From the NCBI RefSeq assembly GCF_014712225.1, contig NZ_JACXBW010000024.1, positions 1-52,136 of the forward strand: DNA of 52,136 nucleotides, read 5' to 3'. This DNA comes from Pseudarthrobacter sulfonivorans. Its GTDB lineage: Bacteria > Actinomycetota > Actinomycetes > Actinomycetales > Micrococcaceae. This document shows positions 1 through 7,823 of this stretch, in pieces (position 1 is the first letter of the stretch; every line of letters begins with the position of its first letter). The notes under the pieces were generated by a model that saw only the letters and a program-made list of their open reading frames with translations, was not told where the DNA came from and did no database searches. The translations under genes were made by a program, and so were the position numbers.

Positions 1-207
1 GAGCCGGGAGATTACGGCCAGGCGGTCCAGGGAGTTGTCCACACCCCGGCGCAGCGGATCCGGCCCGGCGGGGTCCTCACGCTGACGACGACGGAGCTCG
101 GTCAGTTCGGCAACGCCAGCCACGACGGCCTCAAACGCCGCATCCGCTGACGCCGCGTGGACTGGCACCGCCCCTGGTGACCGCCCGTCCGCTGCTGTGC
201 TTTCCAT
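1..207 (-). CDS. N-terminal fragment, probable DUF222/HNH-type protein
   Basis: An open frame runs from an ATG at 207 off the left edge without a stop (69 residues visible). It is Ala/Arg-rich and ends in LDRLAVISRL. That style (Ala-rich N-terminus followed by a helix with a DRLAxISRLEA-like motif) resembles the N-termini of actinobacterial DUF222/13E12-repeat HNH endonucleases, which are common in Arthrobacter. A GGAGG lies only about 2 nt before the ATG, so the exact start is uncertain. The HNH part, if present, is outside the window, so the family call is a guess from style only. Confidence 0.35.
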   Translation of the reverse strand, partial: MESTAADGRSPGAVPVHAASADAAFEAVVAGVAELTELRRRQREDPAGPDPLRRGVDNSLDRLAVISRL

Positions 208-292
208 ACCTCCATCATGTCGAGGGGGTACGACATTTAAGGCGCCCGGAAGCTACTCTTCAAAAACTTTGGGAAAGTCTTTGACGCCCTGC

Positions 293-1609
293 CTAGACCC
301 GCCCCAGCGCGTCGATGTCCTCCAGGAAGTCTTCGTGGACCTCGGCGCTGACGGTGGTCCGCGTCTCCCCGATGGCGTCCAGATAATCCTCCGTGGAGGG
401 CCCCTTCCGGACCGCCTCGCGAACCGAAACGCTGCCGCCGGAAGCCGCGCCGCCGTCGTCGTACACTGCCTTCTCCAGCGCACGCTGGGAGGCGCTGCGG
501 GCGGCGTACTCAATGTCCGCTGGCGAGAACCCCTCGGTGCGCTCCACGAGAAGTTCCACATCGACGTCGTCCACCACGGCGGCCGGGATGAAGCGCTGCC
601 ACATGGCTTCGCGGGCTTGGCGGTCGGGGAGGCCGATGGGGATGACGTAGTCGAACCGGCCGTGGCGTAGGAAGGCAGTGTCCAGCGCCCGGATGAAGTT
701 GGTGGCGCAGACCAGCAGGCGGCCGGGCTGTTCACGGAATGCCGGGATGATTTTCAGCAGCTCATTGGTGACGCCCTGCAGCGGCGACGGCGGTTCGCCC
801 GAGCGCTGTGAGGCGATCTCCTCCACCTCGTCAATAAACACCACGCAGTGCTCCAGCTCGGCGATCTCCAGGAACGTCTGGCGCAGCGCGCCGGCAAGCC
901 CCTTGGGATCGGAGGCAAGGCGGGACGGGAAAACCTCCACAAACGGCCACTCCAGCCGGGACGCGATCGCCTTCGCAAAGGTGGTTTTGCCGGTTCCCGG
1001 AGGACCAAACAGCACCACGGCCCGCGGCGGCACCACACCGTATTCGTCAGCGAGGTCGGCCTCCGCGAGCGGCAGGACCAGGCGCCGTTCCAGGAGCTCC
1101 TTCTCCTTGCGCATGCCCGCTACGTTTTCCCACAGGTCCCGTGCGAGGATCCGGCCACCCAGCTGGCCGAGCGCGCCGAGCTCCTGCCGTTGCACAGGGA
1201 TGGTCCGCTCGAAATACCGCAGGTTCTTTTTCAGCGCGAAACCGCGGCTGAGGAAGGCCTCCACGCGGGTTTCAGCCTCGGGCATCAGCGCGGAAAGTTT
1301 GTTAAGGCCGTGCGGTGCCATGCGGTTTTCGACGGCGGCGAGCAGCGAGGTGCCGATGCCCCGGCCGCGGTATTCCGGCAGCGTAGCCAGGAAAACGATC
1401 CAGCCCTGGTCGTGGGCGGCCCGTCCGACGGCGGCTCCGACCACCTGCTCGCCCTGCACCGCCACCACTGCGTGGTCCTTCTCGCACGACGCCAGCACTT
1501 CCGAGAGGGCATAAACGGGCTCGACGTCAGAAGCTTTGAGGGACTCCCACAGATGCAGGATGCCGTCCAGGTCTGCTGAGTGGAAATCCCTGATCCGCCA
1601 GTTGGTCAT
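293..1609 (-). CDS. GNAT acetyltransferase fused to AAA+ ATPase
   Basis: A 438-residue protein. Residues 4-150 form a GNAT N-acetyltransferase domain with the acetyl-CoA loop EYRGRGIG (79-86). Residues about 155-438 form an AAA+ module with Walker A GPPGTGKT (202-209), Walker B VVFIDE (256-261), sensor 1 CATN (301-304), an RHGRFD arginine-finger segment near 315-320 and the sensor-2 helix SPADIE. The ATG at 1609 is preferred over an upstream frame extension to 1732 because GGGAG sits 8 nt upstream and the GNAT fold starts at once. The AAA part resembles classical FtsH/Cdc48-type ATPases. No protease domain or membrane segment is present. The substrate is unknown; the fusion suggests ATP-driven remodelling coupled to acetylation. 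Confidence 0.8.
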   Translation of the reverse strand: MTNWRIRDFHSADLDGILHLWESLKASDVEPVYALSEVLASCEKDHAVVAVQGEQVVGAAVGRAAHDQGWIVFLATLPEYRGRGIGTSLLAAVENRMAPHGLNKLSALMPEAETRVEAFLSRGFALKKNLRYFERTIPVQRQELGALGQLGGRILARDLWENVAGMRKEKELLERRLVLPLAEADLADEYGVVPPRAVVLFGPPGTGKTTFAKAIASRLEWPFVEVFPSRLASDPKGLAGALRQTFLEIAELEHCVVFIDEVEEIASQRSGEPPSPLQGVTNELLKIIPAFREQPGRLLVCATNFIRALDTAFLRHGRFDYVIPIGLPDRQAREAMWQRFIPAAVVDDVDVELLVERTEGFSPADIEYAARSASQRALEKAVYDDGGAASGGSVSVREAVRKGPSTEDYLDAIGETRTTVSAEVHEDFLEDIDALGRV

Positions 1610-1774
1610 GCCGTGTCTCCCGGGTGGTTCGTCGTTGAACTGCAGGTCGTAAAGTGCACAGTGCAGCGCGGTGAGGCGCTCTGCTGAGCATAGGCGATCT
1701 GCCCGCGACGATGGGTTGCGGGAGCGTTGCATTACAAGGCGGCCCCTGCGTGCCGCGATGGGGGTGGGACCGAA

Positions 1775-2023
1775 TCAGACTTTGATCGGAACGGGGTGGA
1801 CCTCGTCGGCGGGGTGGCCTGCGCGCTCATGTATACGCCGGACGGCATCCGCTGAAGGGGCCTCCGACAGGCAGTAGACCAAGCCCGACTCGGGATCGGC
1901 CCAGGCTGATTTGAAGTCAACTTTCTCGTCGTCCTGGATGGCAAGATCGGCGTTGTGGGCCTCCATCAGGGCTTCCTGGGTGATGCCAACCATGTTGCGA
2001 TGAACATCCATGAATTCCGGCAT
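1775..2023 (-). CDS. DUF4242 (SCO4226-like) small protein
   Basis: An 82-residue protein starting MPEFMDVH and containing a CLSEAPS segment and HERAGHPADEV near the C-terminus. These are hallmarks of the DUF4242 family, whose Streptomyces member SCO4226 is a nickel-binding ferredoxin-like-fold protein. His and Glu residues available for metal are visible in the first 20 residues and in the HERAGH motif. AAGGAG lies 8 nt upstream of the ATG at 2023, which decides this start over a longer frame. It stands alone between a GNAT/AAA+ gene and the asparagine operon terminator. Metal specificity is inferred from the family only. Confidence 0.8.
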   Translation of the reverse strand: MPEFMDVHRNMVGITQEALMEAHNADLAIQDDEKVDFKSAWADPESGLVYCLSEAPSADAVRRIHERAGHPADEVHPVPIKV

Positions 2024-2122
2024 GATGCCAATCTCCTTAACTCGGTTTCGCCGTTGAAACAGCAGGATGCGGCCGACGTTAGACCTGCGCCCTTCTGCAG
2101 TCAAGAGGATTGTGGAAGCGAC

Positions 2123-2170
2123 GACGGCGGCACCCGGGTTCCGTGGAAACAGAACCCGGGTGCCGCCGTC
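2123..2170. terminator. Strong hairpin, probable terminator of the asparagine operon
   Basis: Arms 2123-2141 and 2152-2170 are perfectly complementary over about 19 bp (starting GACGGCGGCACCCGGGTT) around a short loop. The hairpin begins 16 nt past the permease stop codon. Neither side has a T-tract, so it would be a non-canonical (L-shaped) terminator or an mRNA 3'-end stabiliser. Confidence 0.6.
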
Positions 2171-2186
2171 GGGCGTCACCGGCGCC

Positions 2187-3707
2187 TTACTTCCTGAACG
2201 TGTCCGAAGGCGGGTTGGCGATGACGGGGGCGGTGCCGGTGAAGCCTTCTCGGGTGGCCGCGATTTGTCGGATGCGGGTCCGGCAGGCGTACCAGCCCAT
2301 CACCATCAGCACCGAGGCGATGGCGGTGACGAGCATGGTGAGCGGTGAGTCGATGAAGACCATGATGAGGACGCCGGCGAGGAAGAGCAGGGAGAGGTAG
2401 CCGGTGTAGGGGGCGCCGAACATGCGGAAGGAGGGGCGCTCGAGCCAGCCCTTGTCGGCCCAGCGCTTGAGCTGGATCTGGCACAGGACGATGGTTGCCC
2501 AGGTCATGACGATGCCCACGGAGGCCACGTTGAGCACAATTTCGAAGGCCTGGGCGGGGACGAGGTAGTTCAGCGGGACGCCGAGGAGGGAGACGCCGGC
2601 GGTGATGGCGATGCCGCCGTAGGGGACGCCGGCCTTGTTCATCCGGGACGCGAACTTCGGCGCCGAGCCGTTCACTGACATGGAGCGAAGGATCCGTCCG
2701 GTGGAATACAGGCCGGCGTTCAGCGAGGAGAGCGCGGCGGTGAGGACCACGAGGTTCATGATGACGTCCACGCCCTGGATGCCGATGGAGCCGAAGAACG
2801 TCACGAACGGGCTCACGCCCTTCTCGTAGGACGTGTAGGGCAGGAGCAGGGCGAGCAGGATGACGGAGCCGACGTAGAAGACGGCGATGCGGAAGACCAC
2901 GGAGTTGATGGCTTTGGGCATGATCTTTTCCGGGTTCTCGGTTTCGCCGGCGGCGGTGCCGACGAGTTCGATGGAGGCGTAGGCGAACAGGACGCCCTGC
3001 ATCAGGATGATCATGGGCAGCAGGCCGTTGGGGAAGACGCCGCCGTTGTCCGAGAGGAGGCTCAGGCCCACCTGCTGGCCGTCCACGGGGGTGCCGAAGA
3101 TAACGAAGTACGTGCCCACCACGAGGAAGATGACGAGGGCGGCGACTTTGATGAGCGCGAACCAGAACTCGAGTTCGCCGAAGACCTTCACGGAGACGAG
3201 GTTCAGGGCGAGGACCACGAGCAGGGCGATCAGGGCCCAGGCCCACTGGGGGACCGCGGCCATCCAGGGGATGTAGTGGCCGAAGAAGTGCATGTAGAGG
3301 GCGGCGGCGGTGATGTCCACGATGGTGGTGGTGGCCCAGTTGATCCAGTAGAACCAGCCGGACACGAACGCAGCTTTCTCGCCGAAGAACTCCCGGGCGT
3401 AGGAGACGAACGAGCCCGAGGAGGGCCGGTGCAGGACCAGTTCGCCCAGTGCCCGGAGGATGAGGAACGCGAAGAATCCGCAGACCGCGTAGGCGATGAC
3501 CAGCGACGGGCCGGCGGCGTTGAGCCGGCCGCCGGCACCGAGGAACAGGCCGGTGCCGATGGCGCCGCCGATGGCGATCATCTGGATCTGCCGGGGCTTG
3601 AGGTTCTTGTGGTAGCCCTTGTCCTCGGCGTGGAGGGACGATTCGGTGGCGTGCGCGTGGCCGCCGTCAATGATGTGGTCAGGGATGGGAGTGGGGGGAT
3701 TCGACAT
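2187..3707 (-). CDS. ansP: L-asparagine permease (APC amino acid transporter)
   Basis: A 506-residue member of the amino acid-polyamine-cation family. The first transmembrane helix carries IAIGGAIGTGLFLGAGG, the conserved glycine-rich unwound segment that binds the amino acid, and about 12 hydrophobic helices follow. A VGTAAGETENPEK motif is also typical of the amino-acid-transporter (AAT) subgroup that includes AnsP, AroP and GabP. The N-terminal 40 residues are cytoplasmic and His-rich. It is the last gene of an operon, 36 nt downstream of aspartase, after asparaginase and the regulator. That context supports asparagine (possibly aspartate) as substrate over other amino acids. A strong hairpin follows the stop. 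Confidence 0.88.
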   Translation of the reverse strand: MSNPPTPIPDHIIDGGHAHATESSLHAEDKGYHKNLKPRQIQMIAIGGAIGTGLFLGAGGRLNAAGPSLVIAYAVCGFFAFLILRALGELVLHRPSSGSFVSYAREFFGEKAAFVSGWFYWINWATTTIVDITAAALYMHFFGHYIPWMAAVPQWAWALIALLVVLALNLVSVKVFGELEFWFALIKVAALVIFLVVGTYFVIFGTPVDGQQVGLSLLSDNGGVFPNGLLPMIILMQGVLFAYASIELVGTAAGETENPEKIMPKAINSVVFRIAVFYVGSVILLALLLPYTSYEKGVSPFVTFFGSIGIQGVDVIMNLVVLTAALSSLNAGLYSTGRILRSMSVNGSAPKFASRMNKAGVPYGGIAITAGVSLLGVPLNYLVPAQAFEIVLNVASVGIVMTWATIVLCQIQLKRWADKGWLERPSFRMFGAPYTGYLSLLFLAGVLIMVFIDSPLTMLVTAIASVLMVMGWYACRTRIRQIAATREGFTGTAPVIANPPSDTFRK

Positions 3708-3743
3708 TGGGGGTGTCCTTTGAAATCCGGGGGCGGTTGGGGA

Positions 3744-5177
3744 CTACTTGCTGAGGTCGGCCAGGCGTTCGGGGCTGAGGAGTTCCTGGAGTTGGCCGGC
3801 CGTGAGCAGGCCGTGTTCCAGCACGAGTTCCGCGACGCCCTTGCCGGTGGCGAGTGCTTCCTGGGCGATGGCGGTGGCAGTGGCGTAGCCCAGCTGGGGA
3901 TTCAGGGCTGTGACCAGGCCGATGGACTGTTCCACGGTGAGGCGGAGGTGCTCGGTGTTGGCGGTGATGCCCCGGACGCAGCGGGCCGTGAGGGTGCGGC
4001 AGGCGGCTTCGAGGTGGGAGATGCTCTTGCGGAGGCTGTGGACAATGATGGGTTCGAAGGCGTTGAGCTGGAGTTGCCCGGCTTCGGCGGCCATGGTGAT
4101 GGTGACGTCGTTGCCGATGACCTCGTAGGCCACCTGGCTGACCACTTCCGGGATCACCGGATTGATCTTGCCGGGCATGATGGAGGACCCGGACTGCACT
4201 GCGGGCAGGTTGATTTCTCCGAAGCCCGCGCGCGGCCCGGAGGAGAGCAGACGGAGGTCGTTGCAGATCTTGGAGAGCTTCACAGCCACCCGCTTGAGGA
4301 CGCCGGAAAGGTGCACAAAGGCGCCCACGTCCTGGGTGGCTTCGATGAGGTCGACGGCGGTGACCAGGGGAAGTCCGGTGATCTCCGCCAGGTGCCGGCA
4401 GGCTGCCTCCGCGTAGCCGGCGGGGGCGTTCAGGCCGGTGCCGATGGCCGTGGCGCCGAGGTTGATTTCGTGGATCAGCAGTTCGGCCTCGGCCAGGCGC
4501 AGGCGGTCCTCACCGATGGTGATGGCGTAGGTGCCGAATTCCTGGCCCAGGGTCATGGGGACGGCGTCCTGGAGCTGGGTGCGGCCCATTTTCACCACGG
4601 TGCGGAATTCCAGTGCCTTCTCGCCGAAGGCCTCTTCGAGTTCGGCCAGTGCGTCCAGCAGTTCCCGGGCGGCGAAGATGGTGCCCAGCTTCACGGCCGT
4701 GGGGTAGACGTCGTTGGTGGACTGGCTGAGGTTCACATGGTCGTTCGGGTGCAGGCGGGAGTAGTCGCCCTTAGGGTGGCCGAGGATCTCGAGCGCCCGG
4801 TTGGCGATGACCTCGTTGGCGTTCATGTTCGACGACGTTCCGGCGCCGCCCTGGATCACGTCCACCACAAACTGGTCGCTGAGTTTGCCGTCCATGACGT
4901 CCTGGCACGCCTGTCCGATGGCCTCTGTCCGCTCTGCGTCCAGCAGGCCCAGCTCGTGGTTGGTCCGGGCTGCGGCCAGCTTTACGGCGGCGAGGCCACG
5001 GACCAGGTGCATGTTGGAGGACAGCGGCTGCCCGGTGATGGGGAAGTTTTCTACGGCGCGCAGTGTGTGGACGCCCCAGTAGGCTCCGGCGGGGATATCG
5101 CGGTCGCCGAGGAGGTCGTGCTCGGACCGGGTTTCCGGTACGACCTCAGTAGCATCAATGGTGGTCAGGTTGGTCAT
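3744..5177 (-). CDS. aspA: Aspartate ammonia-lyase (aspartase)
   Basis: A 477-residue enzyme, the usual length for aspartase. It catalyses L-aspartate to fumarate plus ammonia in the cytoplasm. The fumarase/aspartase superfamily signature GSSIMPGKINP is at 330-340 and carries the flexible catalytic-serine loop; GTSSNMNANEV (113-123) and HPNDHVNLSQSTND (143-156) form the other active-site regions. The fumarase class II paralogue is less likely because of the operon: asparaginase lies upstream and the asparagine permease downstream, so asparagine would be taken up, deamidated to aspartate and then converted to fumarate for the TCA cycle. Confidence 0.93.
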   Translation of the reverse strand: MTNLTTIDATEVVPETRSEHDLLGDRDIPAGAYWGVHTLRAVENFPITGQPLSSNMHLVRGLAAVKLAAARTNHELGLLDAERTEAIGQACQDVMDGKLSDQFVVDVIQGGAGTSSNMNANEVIANRALEILGHPKGDYSRLHPNDHVNLSQSTNDVYPTAVKLGTIFAARELLDALAELEEAFGEKALEFRTVVKMGRTQLQDAVPMTLGQEFGTYAITIGEDRLRLAEAELLIHEINLGATAIGTGLNAPAGYAEAACRHLAEITGLPLVTAVDLIEATQDVGAFVHLSGVLKRVAVKLSKICNDLRLLSSGPRAGFGEINLPAVQSGSSIMPGKINPVIPEVVSQVAYEVIGNDVTITMAAEAGQLQLNAFEPIIVHSLRKSISHLEAACRTLTARCVRGITANTEHLRLTVEQSIGLVTALNPQLGYATATAIAQEALATGKGVAELVLEHGLLTAGQLQELLSPERLADLSK

Positions 5178-5241
5178 AGGGGTCCTCGCGGGGCTTCGTT
5201 GACGGGTTTGGACAGCGTTGTTGAGTGCACGGTTGATGGAG

Positions 5242-6354
5242 TCAGGAAAGTTGAGCCAGAAAATCTGCGTGCTGGACCAGGCCTACTTGGTGGCCGCCAC
5301 CGAGGACCGGGGCGGTGCCGATGCCGGCCAGCGACGCAGTGTTCACGCCGAGGGACTCGAGCACGTGGACGGTGGCGGGCATCCGGGCGCGGTCGCCGCC
5401 GTCGGAAATCTTGACGGCAACGGCGCGGCCGTCCGGCAGGCCCACCAGTTGCACACCTTCAAAACCGTCCTTCGCCACTGCGCCGGGGAGCAGCCGCATC
5501 AGCTCGGTGACGTCCCGGCGCTCGCCGGCCACCATGTCCGGGTGCTGCTGCATGGCGAGTCCGACGGCGGCTTCCGCTGCCGGTGTGGCGGTCCCGCCGT
5601 CGTCGGGGGTTATTTCTGCGGGATGCGCGGTGGCTGCAGCGGCAGCGATGGTGCCGAAGGCGCGGGCCATGCCACGGAGGGTGAGGGCGAACAGCGGGGT
5701 GCCGCAGCCGTCGGTGCTGCGGGCCAGCGGCTGCTCGCCGGTCAGGTCGGTGACGGTGGCCGCGACCAACTGCTGCAGCGGGTGCGAGGGGGTCAGGTAG
5801 CCCTTGACCGGCCAGCCGTTGATGACGCAGGTGGCGGCCATGGCGGCGTGTTTGCCGGAGCAGTTCTGCGTGACCTGCGTGGCATGGAGTCCCGAACGCA
5901 GCCAGTTTTCGCGCTCGCGGGTGCCGTAGGGGAGGTCGGTGCTGTTCTCGAGGTCGCTGGCAGCGAGTCCGTGCATGGCGAGGATGCGCTGGGTGCCGCC
6001 GCGGTGTTTGGCGCCGCCGGAGTGGCTCGCGGACGCCAGGGCCAGGAGGTCCGCCGGGAGTTTCAGGCCGGCGCGGAGCATGGCCACGGCCTGCAGCGGC
6101 TTGAGGGAGGAACGCGGGTAGAACGGGGCCAGGGCATCGCCGGCAGCGGCCAGGATGGTGCCGTCCGGAGCCGTCGCGATGGCCGAGCCGTAGTGGACGC
6201 TTTCCACGAGGCCGTCGCGGGTGGCGACCACCAGGGGTGCGTGCTGCGGGAGGTTCCCGGCGTCGGTCGCGGTCGGGAATCCTTGTGCGGCGGTGCCGGA
6301 TGCGCCGGCGCCGGGGGCAGCAGTCTGGTCAGCATGAAGGGCAGGGGAAGGCAT
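5242..6354 (-). CDS. Asparaginase, Asparaginase_II family (Rhizobium/ReAV type)
   Basis: A 370-residue enzyme hydrolysing L-asparagine to aspartate and ammonia. It matches the Asparaginase_II family rather than the E. coli AnsA/AnsB fold: FYPRSSLKPLQ (residues about 78-88), ASASHSGG, QNCSGKHAAM and STDGCGTPLFAL are all present. In this family the SxxK pair in RSSLK and the zinc-coordinating Cys of the NCSGKH and DGCG motifs are catalytically important; all are intact. The first 38 residues are an extra Ala-rich tail. It lies 34 nt downstream of the FadR-type regulator and 64 nt upstream of aspartase, in one transcription unit. Confidence 0.9.
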   Translation of the reverse strand: MPSPALHADQTAAPGAGASGTAAQGFPTATDAGNLPQHAPLVVATRDGLVESVHYGSAIATAPDGTILAAAGDALAPFYPRSSLKPLQAVAMLRAGLKLPADLLALASASHSGGAKHRGGTQRILAMHGLAASDLENSTDLPYGTRERENWLRSGLHATQVTQNCSGKHAAMAATCVINGWPVKGYLTPSHPLQQLVAATVTDLTGEQPLARSTDGCGTPLFALTLRGMARAFGTIAAAAATAHPAEITPDDGGTATPAAEAAVGLAMQQHPDMVAGERRDVTELMRLLPGAVAKDGFEGVQLVGLPDGRAVAVKISDGGDRARMPATVHVLESLGVNTASLAGIGTAPVLGGGHQVGLVQHADFLAQLS

Positions 6355-6388
6355 GGAGTCCTAGGGGTTGGGGATGCGTGCTGAAGCG

Positions 6389-7147
6389 TTAGTGATTGAG
6401 GATGGAATCCAGGGCGACGCCCACGGCACGCAGATGTTCGGCCATCGCGCTGCTGGCTTCGTCGGCGGAGCCTGCTTCGATGGCCTCGAGGATGCGCTGG
6501 TGTTCGGCGTCCGAGGCGTGCTGCCGGTCGGCCACCATGTTCAGCGTCTCGGACTGGAAGGCCAGTGCGCCCCTGATGTCGGCCACCACGCTGGCGAACA
6601 CTTTGTTGCCGCTGGCCCGGGCGATGGCGGCGTGGAAGCTGGAGTCCAGGGCAACCCAGGACTCGGGGTCGGTTTCCGTGGTCATCGCGGCGACGATGTG
6701 CCGCATCGTCTCAAGTTCTTCGTTAGACCTTCGGTGGGCGGCCAGTCCGGCTGCGGGAACCTCGATGTGGGGCCGGGCTTCGGTGAGGTCCCGGGCGGAG
6801 TACTGCCCCAGCGTGAGGTCGTTCGCAACCTTGTCGGCGACCACAAACGTGCCCTTGCCGGTTTTCGTAACCGTCAGGCCCAGCGCTGTGCAGGAACGGA
6901 GGGCTTCGCGGATCACCGAGCGGCTGACCCCGTACTGCTGCGACAGCATCGCCTCGGAGCTGAGCTTCCCGCCCACCGCCACCTTGCCTGACTCGATGTC
7001 AGCGCGGACTGCATTGAATACCGCTTCGGCAGCGCTGAGGCGGGCCAAGGGCTGGGCTCCCCCAATTGCCGCGGGCTGGAGTGCGGGGGACTCCTCGCGG
7101 GCGGAATTTGCAGGCTGTCCTGCTGTCCGGCTGTCTGACAGGTTCAC
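6389..7147 (-). CDS. FadR-type GntR regulator (FCD domain) of the asparagine operon
   Basis: A 252-residue regulator. An N-terminal tail of about 33 residues precedes a winged helix (residues about 36-105, with the recognition segment QYGVSRSVIREALR), followed by an all-helical FCD ligand-binding domain. It is the first gene of the regulator-asparaginase-aspartase-permease unit, so aspartate or asparagine is the likely effector (inference). The GTG start at 7147 follows a promoter with -35 TTGACA and -10 CATATT by only 6 nt, which suggests a leaderless mRNA. Internal starts would remove the unusual N-terminal tail, but no Shine-Dalgarno supports one. Confidence 0.85.
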   Translation of the reverse strand: MNLSDSRTAGQPANSAREESPALQPAAIGGAQPLARLSAAEAVFNAVRADIESGKVAVGGKLSSEAMLSQQYGVSRSVIREALRSCTALGLTVTKTGKGTFVVADKVANDLTLGQYSARDLTEARPHIEVPAAGLAAHRRSNEELETMRHIVAAMTTETDPESWVALDSSFHAAIARASGNKVFASVVADIRGALAFQSETLNMVADRQHASDAEHQRILEAIEAGSADEASSAMAEHLRAVGVALDSILNH

Positions 7148-7153
7148 GCTTCA

Positions 7154-7182
7154 AATATGGCACGGGTCACACTCCATGTCAA
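7154..7182 (-). promoter_or_regulatory. Promoter of the asparagine operon
   Basis: On the minus strand TTGACA (7182-7177) and CATATT (7159-7154) are separated by exactly 17 nt, and the GTG start codon follows after 6 nt. The rest of the 376-nt divergent gap to hipB (7148-7523) holds a G-rich stretch of GGGCAC-type repeats around 7190-7260 and no recognisable gene. Confidence 0.6.
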
Positions 7183-7523
7183 GCTCGTGCGCACGGGCAC
7201 GGGCACGGGCTGGGGGAGTGGGTGGGGGTCTGGGTTCGGGCGCGGGGTTCGACGCGCGGGTGGTGCGACGTCGGAATGTGTCGCACGCCCGGCCGGCGTC
7301 GTATTTTGCCCTATCATTCCGGCGCGTTGGGTCACGGCCCGCGTATTCACGGGGGCCCGGGATCTCGTCATCGTGAATGATTGAGCAGAACCCGGCACGG
7401 TCGCCAAACCCTCAAGGCGCGTTCCGGTACGTTCGTGCCGGACCGCGTCTTTTGATGGCGCCCAATCCGGCGTAGACTCCCCATAAACACGAGAACGGCA
7501 CGATCGTACCTATTGGAGCTGTC

Positions 7524-7823
7524 ATGACCGAACCCATCACCACCATGTTGGCCGCTAAGGTGCGCTCCCGCCGGGGCGATCTGGGCCTCACGCAGCAGGA
7601 TCTGGCCGACATGGCAGGCGTCTCCGAGCGTTTTGTCCGTTTCGTGGAGCAGGGCAAGCCGAGCATCCAGTTGGATTCACTGACCGCCGTACTGGAAACT
7701 TTGGGCCTTGAGCTTCGCATCGCCCCCCGGACCAGCGAAGCCGCCCGCACTCTCGGCAGCCCGGCGAGTGGGCCGGCCCGAGCCTTCGCCGGCCCTGCCA
7801 GCGCCGACAACATCAAGCCGTGA
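7524..7823 (+). CDS. hipB: HipB-like antitoxin, HTH_3/Xre DNA-binding protein
   Basis: A 99-residue protein with a Cro/CI-type helix-turn-helix at residues 9-65. The motif LTQQDLADMAGVSERFVRFVEQ is followed by the short LETLGLELRI segment typical of HipB. A Pro/Ala-rich tail of about 30 residues follows. It would bind the operon promoter and neutralise HipA. The stop overlaps the GTG start of hipA by 4 nt, indicating translational coupling in the usual antitoxin-first order. Confidence 0.85.
   Translation: MTEPITTMLAAKVRSRRGDLGLTQQDLADMAGVSERFVRFVEQGKPSIQLDSLTAVLETLGLELRIAPRTSEAARTLGSPASGPARAFAGPASADNIKP

Noticed and set aside
1610..1732. N-terminal extension of the GNAT/AAA+ protein to 1732
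   Set aside because: The extension is Arg/Cys-rich with no conserved content, and the ATG at 1609 has a good Shine-Dalgarno and starts the GNAT fold directly.
3276..5414. 712-residue open frame on the plus strand opposite aspartase
   Set aside because: It is antisense to a well-supported aspartase and permease; composition is Gly/Asp/Val-rich, as expected for the complement of a high-GC gene, and no family motif or start signal is seen.
7187..7262. G-rich GGGCAC and GGGGT repeats between asparagine regulator and hipB
   Set aside because: Low-complexity sequence without a fixed period; no further structure could be supported beyond the promoter next to it.
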